Source: Burkholderiales bacterium
GTDB taxonomy: Bacteria; Pseudomonadota; Gammaproteobacteria; Burkholderiales; Burkholderiaceae_C
Direction of reading: 5' to 3'
NCBI GenBank assembly: GCA_026400275.1
Contig: JAPLPK010000024.1
Coordinates: 1 to 57,770, forward strand
Length of the DNA: 57,770 bases
This document shows, piece after piece, positions 1 through 8,696 of this stretch. Numbering within the stretch: the stretch's first letter is position 1; each line of letters begins with the position of its first letter. The notes under the pieces are model-generated. The model saw nothing but the letters and a program-made list of their open reading frames with translations, was not told the DNA's origin and did no database searches. The position numbers and the translations under genes are program-made.

Positions 1-1244
1 ATCTTGTACTCGGGGTCGCCGATCATTTCATTCAGCTGGGCGATCCAGCCCGAGGTGCGGGCCAGGGCGAACACGGCGGTGAACAGCGGCGTGGGGATGC
101 CGATGGCGCGTTGCACGATGCCGGAGTAGAAGTCCACGTTCGGGTACAGCTTGCGCGATACGAAGTAGTCGTCTTCCAGAGCGATCTTTTCCAAGGCCAT
201 GGCCAGCTTGAACAGCGGGTCGTTTTCCAGGCCCAGCTCGGCCAGCACTTCCTTGCAGGTCTCTTGCATCAGCTTGGCGCGCGGGTCGTAGTTCTTGTAC
301 ACGCGGTGACCAAAGCCCATCAGCTTGACGCCGGAGTTCTTGTCCTTGACCTTTTCCATGAACTCGCCGACCTTGGCCACGCCACCCATGCGCTGGATGT
401 CTTCAAGCATGTTCAGGCAGGCTTCGTTGGCGCCGCCGTGGGCTGGGCCCCAGAGGCAGGCCACGCCGGCAGCAATCGCGGCGAACGGGTTGGTGCCGGA
501 CGAGCCGCACAGGCGCACGGTGGAGGTGGAGGCGTTTTGCTCGTGGTCGGCGTGCAGCGTGAAGATGCGGTCCAAAGCGCGTTCCAGCACCGGGCTGACC
601 TTGTACTCTTCACAGGGCGTGGCGAACATCATGTGCAGGAAGTTGCCGGCGTAGCTCAGCTCGTTCTTGGGGTACATGTAGGGCTGGCCAATGGTGTACT
701 TGTAGGCCATAGCCACCAGCGTTGGCATCTTGGCAATCAGGCGGATTGCGGCGATTTCGCGGTGCTGCGGGTTGGTGATGTCGGTGCTGTCGTGGTAGAA
801 GGCCGACAGCGCACCGACCAGGCCGGTCATGATGGCCATGGGGTGGGCATCACGGCGGAAGCCGCGCAGGAAGAACTGCATCTGCTCGTTGACCATGGTG
901 TGGTTGGTCACGAGCTTGGTGAAGTCGGCTTTTTGGGTGGGGTTGGGCAGCTCACCGTACAGTAACAGGTGGCAAGTTTCCAGAAAGTCGCAGTTGGTGG
1001 CCAACTGCTCGATGGGGTAGCCACGGTACAACAGCTCGCCCTTGTCGCCGTCAATGTAGGTGATGGCGGATTGACAGGAGGCGGTGGACAGGAAGCCTGG
1101 GTCGTAAGTGAACATGCCGGTTTGGGCATACAGCTTGCGGATATCCACGACATCCGGCCCCACGTTGCCCTGGTACACCGGTAGATCCACACTCGGGCTG
1201 CCGTTACTGAACGACAGGGTGGCTTTATTGTCAGCTAGTTTCAT
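1..1244 (-). CDS. gltA: citrate synthase, 3' end cut by window edge
   Basis: Type II citrate synthase, which condenses acetyl-CoA and oxaloacetate at the entry of the TCA cycle in the cytoplasm. The ATG at 1244 begins [10 protein letters not shown], and 414 codons are present before the window ends. Recognisable family blocks include [10 protein letters not shown] (active-site His loop) and [13 protein letters not shown] (second catalytic His). The family is usually about 430 residues, so only the last 20 or so should be missing. It is the last gene of the sdhCDAB-sdhE-gltA block and starts 10 bp after sdhE, so it is probably co-transcribed. Identification is secure; only the C terminus is unseen. 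Confidence 0.97.
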   Translation of the reverse strand, partial: MKLADNKATLSFSNGSPSVDLPVYQGNVGPDVVDIRKLYAQTGMFTYDPGFLSTASCQSAITYIDGDKGELLYRGYPIEQLATNCDFLETCHLLLYGELPNPTQKADFTKLVTNHTMVNEQMQFFLRGFRRDAHPMAIMTGLVGALSAFYHDSTDITNPQHREIAAIRLIAKMPTLVAMAYKYTIGQPYMYPKNELSYAGNFLHMMFATPCEEYKVSPVLERALDRIFTLHADHEQNASTSTVRLCGSSGTNPFAAIAAGVACLWGPAHGGANEACLNMLEDIQRMGGVAKVGEFMEKVKDKNSGVKLMGFGHRVYKNYDPRAKLMQETCKEVLAELGLENDPLFKLAMALEKIALEDDYFVSRKLYPNVDFYSGIVQRAIGIPTPLFTAVFALARTSGWIAQLNEMIGDPEYK

Positions 1245-1254
1245 TTTTGCCCTT

Positions 1255-1572
1255 TCAGCGGTTTCTCAACATACTCAAAACTTCGTGCACGTCGCTGCGG
1301 TCCAGCGCGGGCTCTACCTGGTCAAGTGGCTTGCGCGCCAAATGCAGGTCCAGCAAATCGTTGTCACTCAGCTCCATTAGATCGCTCAAGGCTTTCCCTT
1401 GGCTGACGGTCAGGCTGCTGGCGTATTTCTGGAAAAACTGGTCGATATAGAGATCGTTCTCCAGCAGACCACGGCGGCAGCGCCAGCGCAGTTTGCTCAA
1501 GGCGCGCTCGTCGAGCAACTCCGCGCCAGCGGCCGGAGCCGCAGGCGGGGTCGAGTAGGAAAGTGGTTGCAC
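1255..1572 (-). CDS. sdhE: succinate dehydrogenase flavinylation factor SdhE
   Basis: A 105-residue protein of the SdhE/YgfY (DUF339) family, which assists covalent FAD attachment to SdhA. The family signature [13 protein letters not shown] (counterpart of the RGMLE-type motif) lies near residue 35, and the rest is the short helical domain. An N-terminal extension rich in Ala and Pro (about 20 residues) precedes the domain. It lies 9 bp downstream of sdhB and 10 bp upstream of gltA on the same strand, which fits the assembly-factor role. Confidence 0.93.
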   Translation of the reverse strand: MQPLSYSTPPAAPAAGAELLDERALSKLRWRCRRGLLENDLYIDQFFQKYASSLTVSQGKALSDLMELSDNDLLDLHLARKPLDQVEPALDRSDVHEVLSMLRNR

Positions 1573-1581
1573 CGATAAGCC

Positions 1582-2286
1582 TTAGACGGCGCGGCGGACC
1601 ATCAGTTCCTTGATCTTGCCAATCGCCTTGGTAGGGTTCAAGCCCTTGGGGCATACGTCCACGCAGTTCATGATGGTGTGGCAGCGGAACAGGCGGTACG
1701 GGTCTTCCAGATTGTCCAGGCGGGCGGCGGTGCTGTCATCGCGGCTATCGGCGATGAAGCGATAGGCCTGCAGCAGGCCAGCGGGGCCGACGAACTTGTC
1801 CGGGTTCCACCAGAAGCTGGGGCAGCTGGTCGAGCAGCTGGCGCACAGGATGCACTCGTACAGGCCGTTCAACTCTTCGCGTTCTTCCGGGCTTTGCAGG
1901 CGCTCGCGCTCAGGCGCCAGGCTTTCGTTCACCAGGTAGGGCTTGATCGAGTTGTACTGCTTGAAGAAGTCGGTCATGTCCACGATCAGGTCGCGGATGA
2001 CAGGCAGGCCGGGCAGCGGCTTGAGCACGATGGTGCCTGGCAGTGTGAGCATATTGGTCAGGCAGGCCAGACCGTTCTTGCCGTTGATGTTCATGGCGTC
2101 GGAGCCGCACACGCCTTCACGGCAGGAGCGGCGGAACGACAGCGTGGGGTCTTGTTGTTTCAGCTTGATCAGCGCGTCCAGCAGCATGCGCTCGTGTCCG
2201 TCGAGTTCGATCTCGATGGTCTGCATGTAGGGCTTGGCATCGGTGTCCGGGTCGTAGCGGTAGATTTGGAATGTACGTTTTGTCAT
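1582..2286 (-). CDS. sdhB: succinate dehydrogenase iron-sulfur subunit
   Basis: A 234-residue electron-transfer subunit of complex II. The 2Fe-2S motif [12 protein letters not shown] begins at Cys55 and uses Asp63 at the third ligand position, as in E. coli Sdh[13 protein letters not shown] and [17 protein letters not shown] supply the 4Fe-4S and 3Fe-4S clusters. Length is normal. It follows sdhA by 10 bp. The protein passes electrons from SdhA flavin to quinone at the SdhCD membrane anchor. Confidence 0.98.
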   Translation of the reverse strand: MTKRTFQIYRYDPDTDAKPYMQTIEIELDGHERMLLDALIKLKQQDPTLSFRRSCREGVCGSDAMNINGKNGLACLTNMLTLPGTIVLKPLPGLPVIRDLIVDMTDFFKQYNSIKPYLVNESLAPERERLQSPEEREELNGLYECILCASCSTSCPSFWWNPDKFVGPAGLLQAYRFIADSRDDSTAARLDNLEDPYRLFRCHTIMNCVDVCPKGLNPTKAIGKIKELMVRRAV

Positions 2287-2296
2287 TTTTCTATCC

Positions 2297-4105
2297 TTAG
2301 AAGGTGCGGACCTTGGGTGGCACGCTGTCCACGGTCAGAGGCTTGAGGTTCACCGGCTTGTAGTCCAGGCGGTTGCCTTCGCTGTACCACAGGGTGTGTT
2401 TCATCCATTCCTTGTCGTTGCGTCCGAGTGGGAATTCGGCGTGGTCGGCCGGGTGCTCGTAGTCGTACACCGTGTGGGCACCACGGCATTCGCGGCGCGC
2501 GGCGGCGGAGACGATGGTGGCCTGGGCCACTTCAATCAGGTTGTCCACTTCCAGGGCTTCGATGCGTGCCGTGTTGAAGATCTTGGACTTGTCTTTCAGC
2601 GTGATGCTGGCGACTTGCTTGCGGATCTCGGCAATCTTGGCTACGCCTTCGTCCATGCTGGCCTGGGTGCGGAATACACCGGCGTGCAGCTGCATGGCAG
2701 CACGGATGTTGCCCGCCACGTCTTGCGAGTAAGTGCCGTCAGCGGAGGCTTCGAGCTGGTTCAGACGTTCCAGCGTGCGGTCGGCCGCGTTTTCTGGAAG
2801 GGGCTTGTGCTCCTTGCTGTTCTTGGCGAATTCCACGATGTGGCGGCCGGCGGCCTTGCCGAAGACCAGCAAGTCCAGCAGCGAGTTGGTGCCCAGGCGG
2901 TTGGCGCCATGCACGCTGACGCAAGCGCATTCACCCACGGCGTACAGGCCATTGACCACGGAGTTGTTGATGCCGTCTTTTTGTTCCACGACCTGGCCGT
3001 GGATATTGGTTGGCACGCCACCCATTTGGTAATGGATGGTGGGCACCACGGGAATCGGTTCCTTGGTGATGTCCACGTTGGCGAAGTTGACGCCGATTTC
3101 GTACACCGAAGGCAGGCGCTTGTGGATGGTGTCTGCACCCAGGTGGTCCAGCTTGAGCAGGATGTAGTCCTTGTTCGGACCGCAGCCACGGCCTTCCTTG
3201 ATTTCCTGGTCCATGCAGCGCGACACGAAGTCACGGGGTGCCAAGTCCTTCAGCGTGGGCGCATAGCGCTCCATGAAGCGTTCGCCATTGCTGTTCAGCA
3301 GAATCGCGCCTTCGCCACGGCAGCCTTCGGTCAGCAGCACGCCAGCGCCGGCCACGCCGGTGGGGTGGAACTGCCAGAACTCCATGTCTTGCAGAGCGAT
3401 GCCGGCACGCGCCGCCATACCCAGGCCGTCACCGGTGTTGATGAAGGCGTTGGTCGAAGCGCCAAAGATGCGGCCTGCGCCGCCGGTGGCCAACAGCACG
3501 GTCTTGGCTTGCAGAATGTGCAGATCGCCGGTTTCCATTTCCAGGGCGGTCACGCCGACTACATCGCCAGCGGCATCGCGGATGATGTCCAGGGCCATCC
3601 ATTCGACGAAGAAGTTGGTCTTGGCCTTGACGTTTTGCTGGTACAGCGTGTGCAGCATGGCGTGGCCGGTACGGTCGGCTGCGGCGCAAGCGCGCTGCAC
3701 CGGCTTTTCACCGTAATTGGCGGTGTGGCCGCCGAATGGGCGCTGGTAAATCGTGCCATCGGGGTTGCGGTCGAATGGCATGCCGAAGTGTTCCAGCTCG
3801 TACACCACCTTGGGTGCTTCGCGGCACATGAACTCGATCGCATCTTGGTCGCCGAGCCAGTCGGAACCCTTGATGGTGTCGTAAAAGTGGTAGTGCCAGT
3901 TGTCTTCCGACATATTGCCCAGCGAGGCGCTGACGCCGCCTTGGGCGGCCACGGTGTGGCTGCGGGTCGGGAAGACTTTGGACAGCGAGGCCACGTTCAG
4001 GCCGGCCTTGGACAATTCGAGGGCTGCGCGCATACCGGAACCGCCGGCACCGACGATCACGACATCAAATTTGCGCTTGGAAATGTGGGCTTTGGTATAG
4101 GTCAT
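2297..4105 (-). CDS. sdhA: succinate dehydrogenase flavoprotein subunit
   Basis: A 602-residue catalytic subunit oxidising succinate to fumarate. The N-terminal Rossmann motif is [11 protein letters not shown]. The block [10 protein letters not shown] contains the His that carries covalent FAD. Later family blocks include HPTG and [14 protein letters not shown]. Length is normal for the family. It lies 27 bp after sdhD in the same orientation. A long open frame on the opposite strand here is a codon-usage shadow. Confidence 0.98.
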   Translation of the reverse strand: MTYTKAHISKRKFDVVIVGAGGSGMRAALELSKAGLNVASLSKVFPTRSHTVAAQGGVSASLGNMSEDNWHYHFYDTIKGSDWLGDQDAIEFMCREAPKVVYELEHFGMPFDRNPDGTIYQRPFGGHTANYGEKPVQRACAAADRTGHAMLHTLYQQNVKAKTNFFVEWMALDIIRDAAGDVVGVTALEMETGDLHILQAKTVLLATGGAGRIFGASTNAFINTGDGLGMAARAGIALQDMEFWQFHPTGVAGAGVLLTEGCRGEGAILLNSNGERFMERYAPTLKDLAPRDFVSRCMDQEIKEGRGCGPNKDYILLKLDHLGADTIHKRLPSVYEIGVNFANVDITKEPIPVVPTIHYQMGGVPTNIHGQVVEQKDGINNSVVNGLYAVGECACVSVHGANRLGTNSLLDLLVFGKAAGRHIVEFAKNSKEHKPLPENAADRTLERLNQLEASADGTYSQDVAGNIRAAMQLHAGVFRTQASMDEGVAKIAEIRKQVASITLKDKSKIFNTARIEALEVDNLIEVAQATIVSAAARRECRGAHTVYDYEHPADHAEFPLGRNDKEWMKHTLWYSEGNRLDYKPVNLKPLTVDSVPPKVRTF

Positions 4106-4132
4106 TTTATTTCTGCGTGGGGCAAACGGGCA

Positions 4133-4501
4133 TCAAAGACGCCATAGGATTTGGATGGCCCAGCCAGCGCAGCCGACCAGCCATACGATCGTGAATACTT
4201 GCAGCAGCAGACGCAGCCAGACCTGGGATGTCACATAGTCCATCCAGACGTCACGCATACCGACCCACACGTGGTAGAGCAGGGCGATGATGACCGAGAA
4301 GGTGACAAATTTCATCCATTGCGCAGCGAAGATGCCAGCCCACAGGTCATAGCCGATGGGGCCTTTGGCGATCAGCAATTGGGCCAGCACCGCCACGGTG
4401 AACAGGGCCATGATGCCTGCGGTGACGCGTTGCGCCAGCCAATCACGCAAGCCGTAGTGGGCGCCGCTGACAACGCGTTTAGATCCGTATTTAACCGACA
4501 T
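4133..4501 (-). CDS. sdhD: succinate dehydrogenase membrane anchor subunit
   Basis: A 122-residue membrane protein with three hydrophobic segments (about residues 28-48, 57-78 and 95-117). Position between sdhC and sdhA and the motif LLYHVWVGMRDVW (haem/quinone region of SdhD) support the call. With SdhC it binds haem b and quinone. The gap to sdhC is 21 bp. Confidence 0.92.
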   Translation of the reverse strand: MSVKYGSKRVVSGAHYGLRDWLAQRVTAGIMALFTVAVLAQLLIAKGPIGYDLWAGIFAAQWMKFVTFSVIIALLYHVWVGMRDVWMDYVTSQVWLRLLLQVFTIVWLVGCAGWAIQILWRL

Positions 4502-4522
4502 GGTGGAGTGCTCCGGGGTGAA

Positions 4523-4969
4523 TTAATACAGGCCGAACAGCTTGGCTGCCAGCACGACGGTCAGGCCCAGGCTGATGGCGAGGGTGAACTTCGCGGACTT
4601 GGCGCCGAACTCCTTGGTTACGGCGTCATGGTGGGTATCCATCCAGAGGTGGCGCAGACCTGCCGTGAAATGGTGCAGGTAGGCCCAGATCAGCGCCAGT
4701 GCCACCAGTTTGAAGATGAAACCCGGCACGAATCCTGCTCCGATGTTGAACACGGCTTTGAATTTTGCAAACGAGATTTCGCTGGAAACCGAGGTGTCAA
4801 ACATCCAGATGATGAAGGGCATCAACATGAACATGATCACGCCGCTGACGCGGTGCAGGATCGATACCCAGGCTGCCGGTGCCATGCGATAGGTCGGCAG
4901 GTCCGTGAGGGCATTAATGTTGCGAAATTCAGGTCGTTTGGTTTTCAGGGGGGAGGCAAGCTCGGACAT
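4523..4969 (-). CDS. sdhC: succinate dehydrogenase cytochrome b556 subunit
   Basis: A 148-residue three-helix membrane anchor. The N-terminal block has the family sequence RPEFRNINALTDLPTYR, and HRVSGVIMF and HHFTAGLRHLWMD carry the haem- and quinone-region histidines. It is first gene of the sdhCDAB-sdhE-gltA unit, so the promoter should lie in 4970-5083, where I could not pick out convincing -35/-10 boxes. Confidence 0.95.
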   Translation of the reverse strand: MSELASPLKTKRPEFRNINALTDLPTYRMAPAAWVSILHRVSGVIMFMLMPFIIWMFDTSVSSEISFAKFKAVFNIGAGFVPGFIFKLVALALIWAYLHHFTAGLRHLWMDTHHDAVTKEFGAKSAKFTLAISLGLTVVLAAKLFGLY

Positions 4970-5083
4970 AAATGCGCTTTCGTGGGTGTAACAGGCTGTA
5001 ATTATTCGAACAAGTGCAACCTAAAATTCTATTGCAATGCAGCATAAGAACCCGTGCTGCATCGGAATAGGCTTCAACTTGCT

Positions 5084-5899
5084 TCAACTTAATTCATTGC
5101 GGTAGTGGTGTGATTCCGTGTTGTAGAGGCCGCGCCGTAACTCCATGGGAACATCGTTATAGGTGTAAGCAACCCGCTCTACGCACAGCAAGGGGGTGGT
5201 TGGTCCCACTTTGAGCAGGCGGGCTTGGTCTGCCTCCGGGTTGACTGCGCGTATCTTTTCCTCGGCCCGCACCATGCGCACGCCGAATTCGGTTTCAAAC
5301 AATGCGTACATCGGGCCACGGTAGCCGGCCAGGCGCTCCATGGTCAAGCCTTTGAACGGTACACCCGGCAGCCACAAGTCGTCCAGGATAGTCGGTATGA
5401 ATTCCCCATTGCGTTTGAAGGACAACATGCGACGCACATGCAACACCGCATCGCCGCTGCGCAGGCCCAATGCTTTGGCCACGTCGGCAGAGGCGCGCTG
5501 GCGCTTGCAGTCGATGATGTCGCGCAGTGCCGGGCCCTCGCTTTGGATGTCGCCTTGGTCGGGCATCAGCTTCAAGAAACGGTACTGCACATGTTGTTCG
5601 GCATGGGTGGCCACAAAAGTGCCCTTGCCCTGGCGGCGCACCAGCAGGTTGTCGGCCGCCAGTTCGTCAATGGCTTTGCGTACCGTGCCTTGGCTGACGC
5701 GATAGCGTGCCGCCAATTCCATTTCACTGGGAATGGCTTCGCCCGGCTTCCACTCGCCGGCTTGCAGACTTTGCAGAATGAGCCCTTTGATCTGCTGGTA
5801 GAGCGGGCTGAATGCCGGTGTCAACGCAGGCGCGATGCTGGCGTTGGCGTCACTGGCCGCCTGTGCTGGATCGACGGCGATGGCGGGTGTGTGGGTCAT
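5084..5899 (-). CDS. GntR family (HutC type) transcriptional regulator
   Basis: A 271-residue regulator with an N-terminal winged helix-turn-helix (IPSEMELAARYRVSQGTVRKAIDEL) and a C-terminal UTRA ligand domain. I start it at the ATG at 5899 (MTHTPAIAV); the frame is open 54 bp further upstream, but that extension has no family character. It lies between sdhC and the divergent mdh, a position that suggests control of TCA genes. A perfect 12-bp palindrome at 5955-5966, just upstream, is a likely autoregulatory and mdh operator. The ligand is unknown; HutC-type UTRA domains usually bind small metabolites. A 10-bp direct repeat (5071-5080, 5081-5090) runs through its stop codon. Confidence 0.9.
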   Translation of the reverse strand: MTHTPAIAVDPAQAASDANASIAPALTPAFSPLYQQIKGLILQSLQAGEWKPGEAIPSEMELAARYRVSQGTVRKAIDELAADNLLVRRQGKGTFVATHAEQHVQYRFLKLMPDQGDIQSEGPALRDIIDCKRQRASADVAKALGLRSGDAVLHVRRMLSFKRNGEFIPTILDDLWLPGVPFKGLTMERLAGYRGPMYALFETEFGVRMVRAEEKIRAVNPEADQARLLKVGPTTPLLCVERVAYTYNDVPMELRRGLYNTESHHYRNELS

Positions 5900-5954
5900 T
5901 GGCAAACTGGGGTCGTGTGAGCAAATGCGTAGGGATGAAACAGTCCGAATCATA

Positions 5955-5966
5955 TCTTATATAAGA
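5955..5966. promoter_or_regulatory. candidate GntR operator between gntR gene and mdh
   Basis: TCTTATATAAGA is a perfect 12-bp palindrome, followed directly by another half-site copy (ATAAGACATAAGACA). It sits in the 191-bp gap between the divergent regulator and mdh, 56 bp from the regulator start. AT-rich palindromes of this form fit GntR-family sites. The assignment is inferred from position and symmetry only. Confidence 0.6.
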
Positions 5967-6090
5967 CATAAGACAAATTGACGTTTGCGGGTTTTCGAGA
6001 GTAAACTCCATGGCTGTTTGTGTCGCACCCGGCGACTGGCATGGGTGTGCGGTCCAACCTCGTTTTTCAACACTTCCTGGAGTCTTCCCC

Positions 6091-7077
6091 ATGAGCAAAA
6101 AGCCTGTTCGCGTTGCCGTCACCGGTGCCGCTGGTCAAATCGGTTACGCCATTCTGTTTCGCATCGCCTCCGGCGAAATGCTGGGTAAAGACCAGCCTGT
6201 GGTGTTGAGTCTGCTGGAGGTGCCTGTAGAAAAGGCCCAGCAAGCGCTGCAAGGCGTGATCATGGAGTTGCAAGACTGCGCCTTCCCCCTGTTGGTGGGC
6301 ATCGAAGCGCACAGCGACCCCTTGGCTGCGTTCAAGGACGTGGACTACGCATTGCTGATCGGTTCGCGCCCCCGTGGCCCTGGCATGGAACGTGCCGAAC
6401 TGCTGGCCGTGAACGCCGAAATCTTTACCGCCCAAGGCAAGGCCCTGAATGCTGTGGCCAGCCGCAATGTCAAGGTGCTGGTGGTCGGCAACCCCGCTAA
6501 CACCAATGCCTACATCGCCATGAAGAGCGCGCCAGACCTGCCACGCAAGAACTTCACCGCCATGCTGCGCCTGGATCACAACCGTGCACTCAGCCAGATC
6601 GCCGCCAAGACCGGCAAGGCCGTGGCCGACATTGAAAAGCTCACCGTTTGGGGCAACCATTCGCCCACGATGTACGCCGACTACCGTTTCGCCACCATCA
6701 ACGGCGAAAGCGTCAAGACCATGATCAACGACGAAGTTTGGAACAAGGACACCTTCCTGCCGACCGTGGGCAAGCGTGGCGCAGCCATCATCGCCGCCCG
6801 CGGTGTGTCGTCCGCCGCCTCGGCAGCGAACGCCGCTATCGACCACATGCGCGACTGGGCTTTGGGCACCAACGGCAAGTGGGTCACCATGGGCATCCCA
6901 TCGGACGGCCAGTACGGCATCCCCAAGGACACCATGTTCGGCTTCGCCGTGACCTGCGAAGGCGGTGAATACAAGCTGGTCGAAGGCCTGGAAGTTGACG
7001 CGTTCTCGCAAGAGCGCATCAACATCACGCTGAAAGAGCTGCAAGACGAGCAAGCCGGCGTCGCCCACCTGCTCTAA
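6091..7077 (+). CDS. mdh: malate dehydrogenase
   Basis: A 328-residue NAD-dependent malate dehydrogenase that oxidises malate to oxaloacetate. The dinucleotide-binding motif [14 protein letters not shown] is at the N terminus. [22 protein letters not shown] and the catalytic-His block [11 protein letters not shown] follow. The ATG at 6091 is chosen because the protein then begins [12 protein letters not shown] as in homologues; the open frame upstream (from 6010) overlaps the regulatory gap and is unlikely to be translated. It is first gene of an apparent unit with the CoA lyase, the exported protein and acnB. Confidence 0.97.
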   Translation: MSKKPVRVAVTGAAGQIGYAILFRIASGEMLGKDQPVVLSLLEVPVEKAQQALQGVIMELQDCAFPLLVGIEAHSDPLAAFKDVDYALLIGSRPRGPGMERAELLAVNAEIFTAQGKALNAVASRNVKVLVVGNPANTNAYIAMKSAPDLPRKNFTAMLRLDHNRALSQIAAKTGKAVADIEKLTVWGNHSPTMYADYRFATINGESVKTMINDEVWNKDTFLPTVGKRGAAIIAARGVSSAASAANAAIDHMRDWALGTNGKWVTMGIPSDGQYGIPKDTMFGFAVTCEGGEYKLVEGLEVDAFSQERINITLKELQDEQAGVAHLL

Positions 7078-7083
7078 GCCAGC

Positions 7084-8103
7084 ATGCTGCATCCGCGTCA
7101 AGTTCTGCTGGGTGCCCAGGCTGCGGGGGCTTGCCTCCCGGTCTGTGATCACTACAGCGGCGTTGAAGCGCGGATGCGCAAAAGCCTGCAACTGCAGGCC
7201 GAAATGACGGAAGAGTTCGGTGCCTGCGTTTTCGACGTGACGCTGGACTGCGAAGATGGTGCGCCCGCTGGTGGCGAGGCCGATCATGCTGCCATGGTGG
7301 CCGAGATTGCTTTGGCTGCACCGGCCTCTGCCCGTGTGGCGGTGCGGGTGCATGCGGTGGACCATGCGTCGTTTGCCCAGGACATAGCCCTGATTGCCGG
7401 CCAGGCCGGCCACCGCTTGTGCCATGTGATGGTGCCCAAGATCGAATCCGTGCACGATATCGATGTGATTGAAAAGGCACTCCAGCGCACATCCGCTGTG
7501 CATGTGCCGCTACAAGTTTTGATTGAATCTCCGGCGGCGGTGCAGCGTGCCTTCGATATTGCAGCGCACTCGCGGGTGCAGTCCCTGAGCTTTGGCCTGA
7601 TGGATTTCGTGTCCAGCCATGGTGGTGCCATCCCTGCCGACGCGATGGGCGTAGAGGGGCAATTCACCCACCCACTGGTGGTGCGGGCCAAGCTGGAAAT
7701 TGCGTCTGCCTGCCATGCGTATGGCAAAGTGCCGTCCCACTGCGTGGTGACCGAATTCAATGACACCCTTGCTTTGCAGGCAGCAGCCCGGCGCGCGGCG
7801 CAGACCCTGGGTTTCACCCGGATGTGGAGCATCCATCCGGGCCAGATTCGCCCCATCCTGGAGGCGTTTTCGCCACTGGAGTCTGAAGTGGACAAGGCCG
7901 CACGCATCATCGATGCGGCCGTGCGCGCCGAATGGGCACCTATTTCATTTGCCGGGCAACTGCATGACCGAGCAAGCTACCGATATTTTTGGCAGGTGCT
8001 AGAACGCGCCCATCAAACCGGTCGTCACCTGCCTTCCGAAATGGCCGGATATTTCCAGCCATTCCACTCTCCTGTCCATCCTGTTCAACTGGAAAATGTA
8101 TGA
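7084..8103 (+). CDS. HpcH/HpaI aldolase family CoA-ester lyase (CitE-like)
   Basis: A 339-residue TIM-barrel protein of the citrate lyase beta subunit / malyl-CoA lyase family. Visible family features are LDCEDGAP near the start, the metal-site region, MVPKIESVHDID, LIESPAAVQRAF and the C-terminal WSIHPGQIRPI. Such enzymes cleave or form 3-hydroxyacyl-CoA esters such as malyl-, citramalyl- or methylmalyl-CoA, using Mg2+. It starts 6 bp after mdh and overlaps the next gene by 4 bp, so it is tied to the TCA unit. No citrate lyase alpha or gamma gene is nearby, so it is not part of a citrate lyase complex. The exact substrate cannot be read from sequence. Confidence 0.88.
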   Translation: MLHPRQVLLGAQAAGACLPVCDHYSGVEARMRKSLQLQAEMTEEFGACVFDVTLDCEDGAPAGGEADHAAMVAEIALAAPASARVAVRVHAVDHASFAQDIALIAGQAGHRLCHVMVPKIESVHDIDVIEKALQRTSAVHVPLQVLIESPAAVQRAFDIAAHSRVQSLSFGLMDFVSSHGGAIPADAMGVEGQFTHPLVVRAKLEIASACHAYGKVPSHCVVTEFNDTLALQAAARRAAQTLGFTRMWSIHPGQIRPILEAFSPLESEVDKAARIIDAAVRAEWAPISFAGQLHDRASYRYFWQVLERAHQTGRHLPSEMAGYFQPFHSPVHPVQLENV

Positions 8104-8648
8104 AATTAGTTGTGTCTGCAGCCGCGTGCCTGCTATCCGTAAGTCTGGCTTGGGCGCAGGATGTACCCAAATCCACCAAGGCAGTACCCAAGCCCACTAG
8201 CAGCCGCCAGCAACTCAAGTCCGCAGCCAAGAACGTTGCGGCCGGTATTGAAGCTGCTGAAGCTGCCCTGACCCCTGCGGAAATGGCAATCGCCGAGCGT
8301 GTGCAAGTGGGGTCTGTGCCCTGCGAGTTGGGTACGGTGGTGCACCTGGTGGCCGATACCAAATACCCAGGCTATTTCAACGTACAGGTCAAGTCGCTGA
8401 AGTACCGCATGTTCCCGGTGGAAACCAGCACCGGTGCGATCCGCCTGGAAGATAAGAAAGCGGGTGCCGTGTGGCTGCAGCTGGCCAATAAGTCCATGCT
8501 GATGAACCAGAAATTAGGCCAGCGCCTGGCCGATGAGTGCATGAGCCCCGAACAGGTGGCTGTGGCAGAGGCCCTGAAGAAGCTGCCTGCCCAAAGCATG
8601 TTTACGCCAGTGGCACCAGTGGCACCCGTAGAGACGGCCACCAAATAA
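8100..8648 (+). CDS. small exported protein of unknown function
   Basis: The ATG at 8100 overlaps the stop of the CoA lyase (ATGA). The product is 182 residues, begins with a clear signal peptide (MKLVVSAAACLLSVSLAWAQ, cleavage after Ala19 or so), then a Lys/Pro/Ala-rich stretch, a compact middle with two Cys (about residues 64 and 143) and a Pro/Val-rich tail. I recognise no named domain. Its place between TCA genes suggests co-transcription but does not reveal a role; a periplasmic location is inferred. Confidence 0.8.
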   Translation: MKLVVSAAACLLSVSLAWAQDVPKSTKAVPKPTSSRQQLKSAAKNVAAGIEAAEAALTPAEMAIAERVQVGSVPCELGTVVHLVADTKYPGYFNVQVKSLKYRMFPVETSTGAIRLEDKKAGAVWLQLANKSMLMNQKLGQRLADECMSPEQVAVAEALKKLPAQSMFTPVAPVAPVETATK

Positions 8649-8696
8649 TTCACTATTTTTAATTTCATCCCACGATTTTTGAACCAGGAGAAAACC

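Noticed and set aside
2396-4147. 583-codon open frame opposite sdhA
   Set aside because: It is exactly antisense to a clear gene, has low-complexity His/Val/Gly composition and no domain. Long antisense frames are expected in high-GC DNA with strong codon bias.
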